The position numbers and the translations under genes were made by a program. Below the pieces are notes generated by a model. The model searched no databases, was not told the DNA's origin, and worked only from the letters and a program-made list of their open reading frames with translations. From contig CP036432.1 of NCBI GenBank assembly GCA_007753675.1, positions 3,322,394-3,386,393 on the forward strand: a DNA stretch of 64,000 nucleotides, given 5' to 3'. The stretch is from Stieleria magnilauensis. Its GTDB lineage: Bacteria > Planctomycetota > Planctomycetia > Pirellulales > Pirellulaceae. This document shows, in pieces, positions 1 through 8,192 of the stretch. Each line of letters opens with the position of its first letter. Within the stretch, counting starts at the first letter, position 1.

Positions 1-2277
1 ATCCGAAACCGCCGCTGCCCGCGTTTCTTCGAACAAGGACAGCGTGGTGTCCAACAGGCTGCTATCGGGCAAACGCTCGGCAAAGGATTCTGCCGTCAAC
101 GTCCCCACCTTGTCTTCGTCACCCAACTTGACTTCGAATCGATACAGGTCGATGTCGACGCTGTCGGGATTGTGCAGGTATTGCCCGTGCTGGACGTCAT
201 AGTTGCTGGGGAACACCGGCTCCAAATCGACCCCGGCAAGCGGCGTGTCAATGTTCTGGTTCAAGAACAGAAAATCGAGCGCCATCGTGGTTTGGGGTGG
301 CAGCTCCGAAGCCTGCTCGAGCCCCAGCAGGAAGCCGACGCCCGCGGTCGCTTTGCGGGTGAAATCCTCGCCGAAGTCCAGATTCAAGTTCGCTTGATTG
401 CTGAACACGATCGCCGACTCACCGAACGTCGGATCGATCCGCAGCGACGCATTGAGAACGGAACTGATGGCGCCGAATCGCACCAGCGTGGTGTTGGGGC
501 GCGCTTGCAGATTGCCGGTATCACCGACGGCAAACGTGATGCCTTCGTTCAGTGTTTCGCGGAACTGGACGCCGAGTTCGGCCGCCCACAGGTTCAACAC
601 TTCACGAATTCGCGTCTTTTGCCGCGCGTTGATCTGGTTCAAGTAGTCCGTCGAACCCTGGCTGTCAAAAATCCCTTGAAAGTTGTAGGCGATCTCGGTG
701 ATGCCATCGAGCGCGTCGGGGCCGAAGTTCGAATTGATATGACCGCGCAGTCCATCGACGCCGAATTCAAGGTCGCGGTGTCCGGGATCATCATTTCCGC
801 CGGCCAGTTCGATCAGGTACGGTTGCGGGTCGATCGATTCGGCGACCACCACACTGGTGATCGAGTTGTCTTGCCCGAAAATACCAACGTCCAGAGATGT
901 CGACAGCGTGTCGCCGACGGCGGTCATCTTCAGCGCGGGCGCACCGATGACACTCCGCGGCAATTCCAATCCGCCACCGTCGTTGACGTCGCCATTTCGT
1001 TCCGAACGAACCGCCAGCACGGCGGCAACCGAAGGCGTGGCCGCAACGGCGGCTTTGAGTTCGTCGACCGTCGGCAGCGGATCCACGGCGGGATCGGCAA
1101 GCCCGAAATTGAACACGACGTTGTTGTTGGCGTCCAAAGAAACCGACAAGCCGCCCGAACCGGTGCTTTCGAATCGGACTTCGCGCCCGCTGGCCGCTTC
1201 ACCGATCTGATTGAGGATGAATTCGACCCGCAACCCTTCGTGCTGGAAATCGGTCACAGCGGTGGGTTGCACCGACAACTGACGCGGCGGCAGAATCAGA
1301 TCGACGCGGTCGTCCACGGCGGTGCCGATTCGCAACCGCCATGTTCCGCCTTCGTGCAACTCACCGGCGGCAATCGACGGTAAGGTGTTGATGTCACCAC
1401 TGAAGAACAAACGCGCCGTGTGGGTCGCTTCGTCATAGACCACTTCGTCCGGGAAGAACAACTCGTCATCGGTCGTTCGAACCGTCTCTTGTGTGAACAG
1501 CAGCTGATAGAAGCGCGGGTTCTCCGCCGACCGCATCGTGGGATTGCCGTTGTCATCGTCTTCGACAAACAACGGATCCTCGTTGAAGTAGACGACGATC
1601 TCATTGCGGTTTTGCCGGAGCTGGCCATTGGCGTCGCGGATCACCGGTTGGGGAACCACCGACTCGACCAGTGCACCGAGACTGAGTTTGAAATCGATTC
1701 GCTCGCTGCGTAGCGCGGGATTGCTGGGGACAAACAATTCGCCCGCGGTGTTGCGAAGCCCGGTGATTCCCAGACCGATGTCATCGAATCCGTAGACTTC
1801 GATGCGGTAGTCGTCATCGGGCAACGATTCGGCAAACCGAACGACCACTTCGTTCTGGTTGGGGTCGCCGAGGGTGACCAGGCCGCGTTCGATCGCCACG
1901 TCGTCGGCCGTTCCCAATCGCCCGTCCTCTCCGGCGCGACTGATCTGGATGCCATCAAACGTTGTCGAGTCCAGGACCTGATCTTCATCGAAACCGAACG
2001 TCAGCACGCGCGGCGACGAATCACGGACGGTTCCGTCGGTGATCAGGGCGCCCTCATTGGGCTGAATCCCGATCAGCTGCGGACCGGCCAGCAACTGTCG
2101 TGGCTCGAGCGATTCGAGCAATCGACGTCGCCGCAACTCACGCGGCTTGGACGAGCGTCGTTTCTTGTTTCGCCCTGAAACAGCGGATGCGGCAGAACGT
2201 GACTCAATGATGTTCGACTCGATGACGTCCTGGGGAGCAATGTTGGACGTTGAGTTCTTTCGCTCACGCGAAGTCAT
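1..2277 (-). CDS. LEPR-XLL-type large secreted protein, 5' part only
   Basis: The frame is open from an ATG at 2277 to the left edge, giving 759 visible residues; the C-terminus lies outside the window. A GAAGG Shine-Dalgarno-like sequence sits about 8 nt before the ATG. Residues about 45-67 are rich in Arg and lead into LESLEPRQLLAG, the LEPR-XLL signature found near the N-terminus of large planctomycete surface or secreted proteins. Beta-rich segments follow. A stretch at about residues 560-620 (INARQKTRIREVLNLWAAEL) resembles the pro- or N-terminal part of secreted metallopeptidase-like planctomycete proteins. The last visible part (DIDLYRFEV, then FAERLPDSSLLDTTLSLF) looks like a bacterial pre-peptidase C-terminal (PPC) domain. 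The role is inferred to be extracellular; substrate and function are unknown. The large open frames on the opposite strand here are shadows. Confidence 0.85.
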   Translation of the reverse strand, partial: MTSRERKNSTSNIAPQDVIESNIIESRSAASAVSGRNKKRRSSKPRELRRRRLLESLEPRQLLAGPQLIGIQPNEGALITDGTVRDSSPRVLTFGFDEDQVLDSTTFDGIQISRAGEDGRLGTADDVAIERGLVTLGDPNQNEVVVRFAESLPDDDYRIEVYGFDDIGLGITGLRNTAGELFVPSNPALRSERIDFKLSLGALVESVVPQPVIRDANGQLRQNRNEIVVYFNEDPLFVEDDDNGNPTMRSAENPRFYQLLFTQETVRTTDDELFFPDEVVYDEATHTARLFFSGDINTLPSIAAGELHEGGTWRLRIGTAVDDRVDLILPPRQLSVQPTAVTDFQHEGLRVEFILNQIGEAASGREVRFESTGSGGLSVSLDANNNVVFNFGLADPAVDPLPTVDELKAAVAATPSVAAVLAVRSERNGDVNDGGGLELPRSVIGAPALKMTAVGDTLSTSLDVGIFGQDNSITSVVVAESIDPQPYLIELAGGNDDPGHRDLEFGVDGLRGHINSNFGPDALDGITEIAYNFQGIFDSQGSTDYLNQINARQKTRIREVLNLWAAELGVQFRETLNEGITFAVGDTGNLQARPNTTLVRFGAISSVLNASLRIDPTFGESAIVFSNQANLNLDFGEDFTRKATAGVGFLLGLEQASELPPQTTMALDFLFLNQNIDTPLAGVDLEPVFPSNYDVQHGQYLHNPDSVDIDLYRFEVKLGDEDKVGTLTAESFAERLPDSSLLDTTLSLFEETRAAAVSD

Positions 2278-3068
2278 AGACCAGACCTTCATGGGGGCTT
2301 CGCTGCATACGTTTAGCTTTCGCTATCCGTGGCAAACCGGCCGGTGGGGTGGACAATCGTGTTGTGGGTCGGGCGATCTCGGGTTCAACAAACCGCCCAA
2401 TAAAACAAGGCAAAATGACAAGCCGTCCCTCGACCTGGAGGACGGTCGAGAAACGAGTGCCGAGTATAGTTCGACCGAAAAAACCCGCAAATAAATGCGT
2501 GCTCCGACGGTCAATGCAGTCACTTTTCGGTGGTCGACCCTGCCGATCGTGACGATCTGAACGCCGAAATGAGACAACCAGCACCGGCCCATCCGGGTGG
2601 CTGAGGTGCGAAAAACCCCGGGGAATTGGCTTTCCCGGCACATTCCAACGTCGACGTTGGACGACGAATCGCTGTCAAAGTTCCTCAGATTCATGCAGCT
2701 CGGGGCGAGTGACTGTTTTGGCCCACCTGATTGGGGCGTTTAGGCGTGAGGGTTTCACGTCAATCGACATTTATTCAGCTCTAAGCGTTGCACCATCCCA
2801 TCGATTGGCACACCACGACAGCTTCTCATCGCCGCAGAATCCGACCCGGGCCGCCCGGTCGGACGGATTTCGAAAGCTGAACCGGTTGCATCACCCGTGC
2901 CGCCGCCCCAGCGGGCTGCCGGCGGCCGGCTTCGCTGCCAGCGGCGGGCTTGAAACCCGTGGGCATTTTGTCGCTTTCGATGCTTGACCCCGTGGGTGGG
3001 ACTCCCTTACCCTAGACAGCGAGTCTTTTTCGCCCGACCGCCCATTTGAGTTGATTCTCGAGGCCGAC
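2278..3068. other. Intergenic region, about 790 bp, between divergent genes
   Basis: I see no convincing gene here; the short frames have neither start signals nor protein-like composition. The stretch must hold the promoters of the left LEPR-XLL gene (minus) and of the Cys-rich membrane protein gene (plus). A GC-rich block around 2900-2960 contains overlapping short palindromes of the GCCGGC type. I recognise no family in it. Confidence 0.5.
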
Positions 3069-4622
3069 ATGAGCAACGATTCGCAAAGTTCTCGTCACAG
3101 CGACTCGCCGACGACGAGCCCCATTGAGTCCCTGACCCATTCGGTACGCAAGCGACTCTGGCTGGCTTCGGTCACCCAAGGCGTGACATCGGGCTTGCTG
3201 ATCGGCACCGCCGCCGCACTCGTGTTTGCACTCACACGCGCTATATTAGCGCCCGCCACGCACTGGGGATGGGCGTTGGCCATTTCCCTGTTGGGCGGTT
3301 TGATCGGATTGCTGATCGGTGCCACGCGGATCCGCAGCGCCCAAGCGGCCGCGCGACTGATCGACGAACACTTCGATCTGAAAGACCGATCGATCACGAC
3401 GCTGGAATTCCTCTCCGCCGCCGGCGAAACGTCTGATACCCATTCGACCGCCAAACGGCTTCAAATCGAAGAAGCCAACACGCACCTCCATCGCGTCGAT
3501 GCGACTCAGTGCGTTTCGATCCAGCCCTGGAACCAGCCGCTCCGTTGGGCCGCAGGCTTGGCCGCCGTGATGTTCGTCGTCCTCGCGCTGACCAGCGGCG
3601 GGCTCAATGAGGTCGACGCCAACCCCGTGCTCGCACTGGCGACCGAACAATCGATGGCACTTCGCGAAACGATGTTGCCCGAACTTGAAGAACTCGCCAA
3701 AGAACACGAAGACCCCGAGATTGAGAAGTTGCTCGAGGAACTGCGTGAGAAAGTCGACGAGATGGAATCCGAATCGATCGACGAAAACGACCTGATGGCG
3801 TCGCTGTCGGAAATGGAGCAAGCACTCGCCGAAGCACGCGAAGCGATGCAATTAGAAATGACCGATGCCACCATGCAAGCGCTCGCCGCCGCCATCAAAC
3901 CCTCCGATCAACTGCAACAAGCCGCCAAGGCCTTGGAGTCTGAAGACTACGAAAAGGCCAGTGAAGAACTGGAATCAGTCGACCCGTCCAAAATCGGTGA
4001 TAAACAACGCCGCGCCGTCGCCGACAACCTGAAGAAAATGGTGGCCAAACTCAGCCAAGGAAAGAACGGCCAACTCAGTGAGTCGATCTCGCAACTCGCC
4101 GAAGGCCTGAGCAACAAGAACATGAAAGAATGCAAGGCCTGCCTGTCCAAGTTGGCCAGCGAGTGCAAAAAACAGGGCCAGTGCAAAAAGATCGGCCAGT
4201 GCATGTCCTGCCAACTCAATCGCCTCTCCGAATGCAAAGGGCAGTGCCGCGGCCAATGCCAATCCAACATCGCCAAAAAGTCGAATAGCCCCAGCACCAA
4301 AGCCGGCATCGCCTCCAGCGGCCAGCCGCTCGGTGACAAGGCGACCAATCTCAACAGCACCCGCAACGAAGAGCAGCTGACCGGCGTTCAAGGCGAAGGT
4401 CCCAGCGAAACCGAAATCACGCAGGCCCCCGAGGGCGAACAAGACGCGGTACGCGCCTACGCCGGCAAGTACAACGACTTCCGCCGCCAAGCCGAAGCCG
4501 TGCTCGACTCCGAACCGCTGCCCATGGGCGTTCGTGAAACCGTGCGAACCTACTTCGAAGCGATTCGCCCCAGCAGCGAAGAAGCCGCCGCAACGGCCGA
4601 ACCGGCTGATGTCAATCGATGA
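3069..4622 (+). CDS. Membrane protein with coiled coil and Cys-rich segment
   Basis: 517 residues from the ATG at 3069, preceded by GAGG; an in-frame start at 3051 has less support. Three hydrophobic segments lie at about residues 33-61, 66-85 and 162-180. A long acidic, charged stretch at about 200-330 is probably coiled coil. A compact Cys/Lys-rich segment follows at about 353-395, with nine cysteines including CKAC and CMSC. The C-terminal part is polar. I do not recognise the family. Similar coiled-coil membrane proteins occur in planctomycete genomes, but I cannot assign a function. The Cys-rich segment could bind metal or form disulfides. The last few codons and the TGA lie inside a repeat hairpin (see 4598-4648), so the C-terminal residues ADVNR are repeat-derived. 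Confidence 0.85.
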   Translation: MSNDSQSSRHSDSPTTSPIESLTHSVRKRLWLASVTQGVTSGLLIGTAAALVFALTRAILAPATHWGWALAISLLGGLIGLLIGATRIRSAQAAARLIDEHFDLKDRSITTLEFLSAAGETSDTHSTAKRLQIEEANTHLHRVDATQCVSIQPWNQPLRWAAGLAAVMFVVLALTSGGLNEVDANPVLALATEQSMALRETMLPELEELAKEHEDPEIEKLLEELREKVDEMESESIDENDLMASLSEMEQALAEAREAMQLEMTDATMQALAAAIKPSDQLQQAAKALESEDYEKASEELESVDPSKIGDKQRRAVADNLKKMVAKLSQGKNGQLSESISQLAEGLSNKNMKECKACLSKLASECKKQGQCKKIGQCMSCQLNRLSECKGQCRGQCQSNIAKKSNSPSTKAGIASSGQPLGDKATNLNSTRNEEQLTGVQGEGPSETEITQAPEGEQDAVRAYAGKYNDFRRQAEAVLDSEPLPMGVRETVRTYFEAIRPSSEEAAATAEPADVNR

Positions 4623-4648
4623 TCAGCCGTTTGGCGCGAGCCGACGGC
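4598..4648 (+). repeat. Dispersed hairpin repeat overlapping a stop codon (copy 1)
   Basis: CGGCTGAT (4603-4610) and ATCAGCCG (4622-4629) form a perfect 8-bp stem, followed by TTTGGCGCGAGCC. A copy about 94% identical lies at 22262-22312. Here the repeat supplies the end of the upstream coding frame, including its TGA at 4620-4622. Confidence 0.8.
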
Positions 4649-4680
4649 CACGTATTTAGGCGTCAAACGGGGTGTTTTTT

Positions 4681-4759
4681 GTTAGCGGTAGGGCGCGAGC
4701 CCTCCGGTCTTTCACGGTGTTTCCAAGCTGAAACCGGACGGCTCGCGCCGTTCCGCTAC
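4681..4759. repeat. Inverted repeat of the GCGCGAGCC family
   Basis: Arms at 4681-4708 and 4733-4759 are near-complementary (core TAGCGG..GGCGCGAGCC..TCCGGT), with a loop of about 24 nt. A single arm recurs at 17898-17925, and shorter pieces with GCGCGAGCC occur at about 4630 and 4788-4806. The element lies between converging genes and may act as a transcript end, but there is no U-tract. The rest of the gap to 4891 shows only partial matches to this family. Confidence 0.75.
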
Positions 4760-4891
4760 CTCCCACAGTGCCAAAGTAAGTGGCATTGGGCGCGAGCCGA
4801 CGGGCCCCATCCCAAACAGACGACGCTTCGCGTTGGGGTATTGAACGGAAGCCCGCCTGCGTTAGCAGGGGCCACACACCAACGTTGTTCG

Positions 4892-6346
4892 CTACGGACG
4901 CTTGCGTGGCATCCCCACGCGGATCGTCCTGCCGAACTCGCTCACCGATAACAACTGGCCAAAGTCGACGAGCTCAGCCAGCTCGCCCGGGCTGCGTGTG
5001 TCCTGAATGACCCACTCGGTCATCATCGGGCCTTTCGCTTGAGACTCGTGGTCAGGGTTGCCGGCCTTTGCCAGGAACGTCTCCCGCACCTTCCCGAGAT
5101 CGGGGTTCGGCCCGTGCATCACGATGACTCGAATCTCAGACGCATTCGGTTGACCGGCGTTTCCTTGACGCATCCTCCTGGATCCCGGGTGATTGAATCC
5201 CGGGTTTTCAAATCCCGCAGTCGCCCAATCCGGGCGTTGCATCTTGGCCATCGTATCTTTATGCCGGCGCGCCATCTCCGCGTCTCGACGGGAGTTGACC
5301 GCTCCGCCGATCATCAACAGCAACAGCAGGGTGGACATTTCCAACAGATAGCCGGCCGCAATCACGCGAACGATGCCGATCAGTTTCCACAAGTAGATGA
5401 CCAGGGCGATGACACCGACCGCGACGGCCAGCGCTCCGGCCATGGCACCCAAACTAGACGGATCGAAGCCCGAAAAGTCTAAGTTCTCATTTCGGCTACT
5501 TCGCCGCGCGATCCGTAATCCGGCTTTCGCACCAACCACCAGGATCAACAACAAGACTCCACCAGCCCCAAGACCGGCCATTTGACCGCCGACCGCTTTG
5601 GACACGCGTTCGACAAGATGCAATCGCGGCAGAAACATTGCTCCGACGATCACCAATCCCACAGGCAATTGGACGGCGCAAACCAACAACAGCGGCGGAT
5701 AGAGGATCGATGAGGCCAAAGCGACAACGTTCAAGAGAATGATCGCCGTTACCAGCTGATGATTGCCAATCCACGCCAACAGCTTCGTTGCGGAGTTCGC
5801 CCCCGATGTCGTCCTGGGCGAGTGGGACGCAAAGCTTCCGCCGCTCGGTGTCGCGGACGGCGGCAAGTCCAGTTGCCCCAAATCGAACGGGTCGGGGGCG
5901 ACGGGCGTTGGGGGAAGCGACGAAACGGCCGGCGCGGCACTCGGCTGCGGCGCGGGCATCCGAACCGGCGACGGACTTGGTGACCGGGCGGGCAGCCGCA
6001 CCTGCGTCCTGCACTGGGGACAGGCCGTCACCGCAGGCTTAGCCAGCAGCTTGACAGACATCTTCGTCCGGCAATGGGGGCACGACACGATCGTTGATTC
6101 GGAAGCCGCAGCACTGGACGCCGCTGGACTGGGAGCTGTCGGCTTCGTGGACCGTGATGGCGTGGGCCGTGGTGGCGCGGATCGTGGTGGCGCAGCGGTG
6201 CGAGTTCCCGCCGCGGGCCTGGTCGATGCGGGGACGACCGACCGTGCCTGGCACTTGGGGCATTGCACCTGTTTTCCAGCCGCTGAGGAATCAACGGCCA
6301 GCGTTTGCGCGCACGTGCCGCACGGAAAATTGATTCGACCAGCCAC
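4892..6346 (-). CDS. Double zinc-ribbon, multi-pass membrane protein
   Basis: 484 residues if translation starts at GTG 6346 (VAGRINFPCGTC); a TTG at 6379 is also in frame but adds only an odd 11-residue leader. Two zinc-ribbon motifs are visible: CGTC with CPKC at about residues 8-31, and CPHC with CPQC at about 88-115. They are joined by Pro/Ala/Ser-rich linkers. Five or so hydrophobic segments follow between about 190 and 350, then a polar C-terminal region of about 130 residues. N-terminal zinc ribbons followed by membrane segments are common in planctomycete proteins of unknown function. The ribbons suggest a cytoplasmic N-terminus that binds nucleic acid or protein, which is inference. 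The protein is uncharacterised. Confidence 0.8.
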   Translation of the reverse strand: MAGRINFPCGTCAQTLAVDSSAAGKQVQCPKCQARSVVPASTRPAAGTRTAAPPRSAPPRPTPSRSTKPTAPSPAASSAAASESTIVSCPHCRTKMSVKLLAKPAVTACPQCRTQVRLPARSPSPSPVRMPAPQPSAAPAVSSLPPTPVAPDPFDLGQLDLPPSATPSGGSFASHSPRTTSGANSATKLLAWIGNHQLVTAIILLNVVALASSILYPPLLLVCAVQLPVGLVIVGAMFLPRLHLVERVSKAVGGQMAGLGAGGVLLLILVVGAKAGLRIARRSSRNENLDFSGFDPSSLGAMAGALAVAVGVIALVIYLWKLIGIVRVIAAGYLLEMSTLLLLLMIGGAVNSRRDAEMARRHKDTMAKMQRPDWATAGFENPGFNHPGSRRMRQGNAGQPNASEIRVIVMHGPNPDLGKVRETFLAKAGNPDHESQAKGPMMTEWVIQDTRSPGELAELVDFGQLLSVSEFGRTIRVGMPRKRP

Positions 6347-6521
6347 TTCCGACCCCGCAACGAGAAACAAAACGACCAACGAACGTTTTGAGAAGACACA
6401 GTAAAGACTCTATCGCCTTGGACAGTCGTCGGCCCAACAAGTTCCGTCAAATCGGCGGGACGAGCGTCTCGTGTGCCGTCCACTATTTAAATGCTCCAGA
6501 TCTCTCGCCTGTCGATCAGGA

Positions 6522-7676
6522 TCAACCGGTCACCAACGCCCACCCCACACCGAAGGCACCGGAGTCGTTCGGGCTACCGTGCCAAATTGATCGCTGCGCT
6601 GACGCCGAGGCGCCGACCAGTTGCGTGTCGCTCCGATTGTCGCCGATGGCGGAGGCAATTTCGCTGGCGGCGGTCAAGACCTTTTCGACTGCGGGAGACA
6701 GGTTGCCGCCGTAGATCGCAAACCCATCGACCCGGATGCCACGTGGGTGAAACACGTCGAAATGGGGCGAAAAGCCTGCGCACCAGGGTGAGCAGGAGCT
6801 GGTTTCGAGCACGACGTTGATATCAAACGCACCGCGATCGAATCCGGCTTGCCCCGGTGACCCGGTCGGCTCCTGATCGCTCGGCTCCTGATCGGTCGAC
6901 TGCGGGGGCGGCATGATCGCCGCGTCCGTGAAAGTCGCGAGCCCCTCGGTACCCGCCGCCGTGACACAGATGCAATGCTGCCCGACCGACTCGCTACGCA
7001 GCAGCTCCAATTCCCAGTTTTCATCCAGTGATGCATTTCCGAGCGATGCATCCAGCGCCGCGACTTCCACCCCGGTCAAGCGAGACAAGGCATCGATCAG
7101 ATTCAGGCCGGCGGTGGAACCGACCAGACCACATCCGTAAAGCAGGAAGTCACCATCGGCGGCCAGCGAGGCGCCGATGGCCCGCAGCGACGAGGCATGG
7201 TCGAGTGCCAGATCGGCGCGATCAATCGCTTGATCCCCGAGTTGCAAGAGCCCGTCCCAGCCATCGGAAATGAGGTACACGACATCCAAGTTGGCTTCGC
7301 CGGTGAGCGTTTCGGCCATCTGCTGGATCCCGTTTCGTTTCGGGTCCAGGTAGATGATTTCCAATGGCTGCCCGTTGCGGACCAGGTCCTGGACCCGCGA
7401 CTCGTGCTGTTGGACCGTTACGTCGACGAACGCGTACTGACGCGGATGCAGCCCCGGCACTTCACTCGAACCGCTGTCCATGCGGCCATACCAGGACACC
7501 GTGCGAGGTTTCCGTTTTGGCCCTTGGCCCGATGGCGGCGCGCTGGCATCGTGGGGATCATGGGCTCCATCCATGGCGATGAAGTCCGACACATCGGCAT
7601 CAATCAAGACTCGTTCTTCGAGCGGTTCTGAATAGCGACGGCGATGGGGAACAGACGTGCGTTGGGTGGGATTCAT
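6522..7676 (-). CDS. Short DUF4347-domain protein with LEPR-like N-terminus
   Basis: 384 residues from the ATG at 7676 (MNPTQRTSVPHRRRYSEPLE); the open frame extends upstream to 7874 without good start signals. Near the N-terminus EPLEERVLIDADVSD matches the LEER/LEPR signature that opens many planctomycete surface proteins. Residues about 90-220 match the DUF4347 pattern (VVYLISDGWDGLLQLGD, FLLYGCGLVGSTAG). DUF4347 normally sits at the front of very long adhesin-like repeat proteins, whereas this one stops about 150 residues after the domain. It may be a truncated relic or a short family member. The C-terminal half contains a run of QSTDQEPSDQEPTG. A cell-surface location is inferred. Confidence 0.8.
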   Translation of the reverse strand: MNPTQRTSVPHRRRYSEPLEERVLIDADVSDFIAMDGAHDPHDASAPPSGQGPKRKPRTVSWYGRMDSGSSEVPGLHPRQYAFVDVTVQQHESRVQDLVRNGQPLEIIYLDPKRNGIQQMAETLTGEANLDVVYLISDGWDGLLQLGDQAIDRADLALDHASSLRAIGASLAADGDFLLYGCGLVGSTAGLNLIDALSRLTGVEVAALDASLGNASLDENWELELLRSESVGQHCICVTAAGTEGLATFTDAAIMPPPQSTDQEPSDQEPTGSPGQAGFDRGAFDINVVLETSSCSPWCAGFSPHFDVFHPRGIRVDGFAIYGGNLSPAVEKVLTAASEIASAIGDNRSDTQLVGASASAQRSIWHGSPNDSGAFGVGWALVTG

Positions 7677-8001
7677 AGTGATAGCCGGCTCCGCTACCGA
7701 AGACGCGCCGGGCGTCCACGGAAGTTGAAGATTGGGGGAGGGTGAATCGCAAGTCACGTTGCACCACAGACGCGCACCAGACGCACGACACGTGACCTTC
7801 GTCATCACAGATAACGGCTGAGGGCAAACCCGCTCCGAAGTGAAACACGAGGGTTTTCCCTCGGTCGTTGCCAATCACTGCCGATCAGGCGAACGCTAAC
7901 ACCTGTATCGCGCGTAGCGATTGAAGAACCGCGACGGGATGGCAGAAAAATGGCGGGCAGAAAAATCGCCGTGCCGGCAGCGAGCGGCGACAAAAGAAAA
8001 G
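7677..8001. other. Intergenic region upstream of the DUF4347 gene
   Basis: About 325 bp between the DUF4347 start and the tRNA 3' end. It probably holds the DUF4347 promoter (minus strand). A near-duplicate AGAAAAATGGCGGGCAGAAAAATCG lies at about 7944-7968. No gene is supported. Confidence 0.4.
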
Positions 8002-8087
8002 TACCCGGGACCGGACTCGAACCGGTATAGCCTTAAGCGGCCGGGGGATTTTAAATCCCCTGTGTCTGCCAATTCCACCACCCGGGC
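8002..8087 (-). tRNA. tRNA-Leu (anticodon UAA)
   Basis: The reverse strand folds as an 86-nt class II tRNA. The acceptor stem is GCCCGGG (8087-8081) with CCCGGGT (8009-8003), and the discriminator A is at 8002. The anticodon stem GGGGA/TCCCC encloses the loop TTTAAAA, giving anticodon TAA (8053-8051). There is a long variable arm, and a T-arm containing GGTTCGAGTCC. The D-arm holds TGGTGGAATTGGCAGACAC, typical of bacterial tRNA-Leu. CCA is not encoded. It would read UUA, a rare codon in this GC-rich genome, and UUG by wobble. Confidence 0.97.
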
Positions 8088-8192
8088 GGCAGCGTGGCGG
8101 AAAGTTTAACCGCCGGCCGACGGGTTTGACCAGGGATGACCGTGGAATCACGCCATTTGTTTCCACTGGCGGTTTCCATCGTCGACGGCGAT

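Noticed and set aside
172..1383. A 403-residue open frame on the plus strand
   Set aside because: It lies opposite the LEPR-XLL gene, whose minus-strand frame is open for 759 residues with a clear family signature. The plus frame is Arg/Gln-rich shadow sequence typical of GC-rich antisense.
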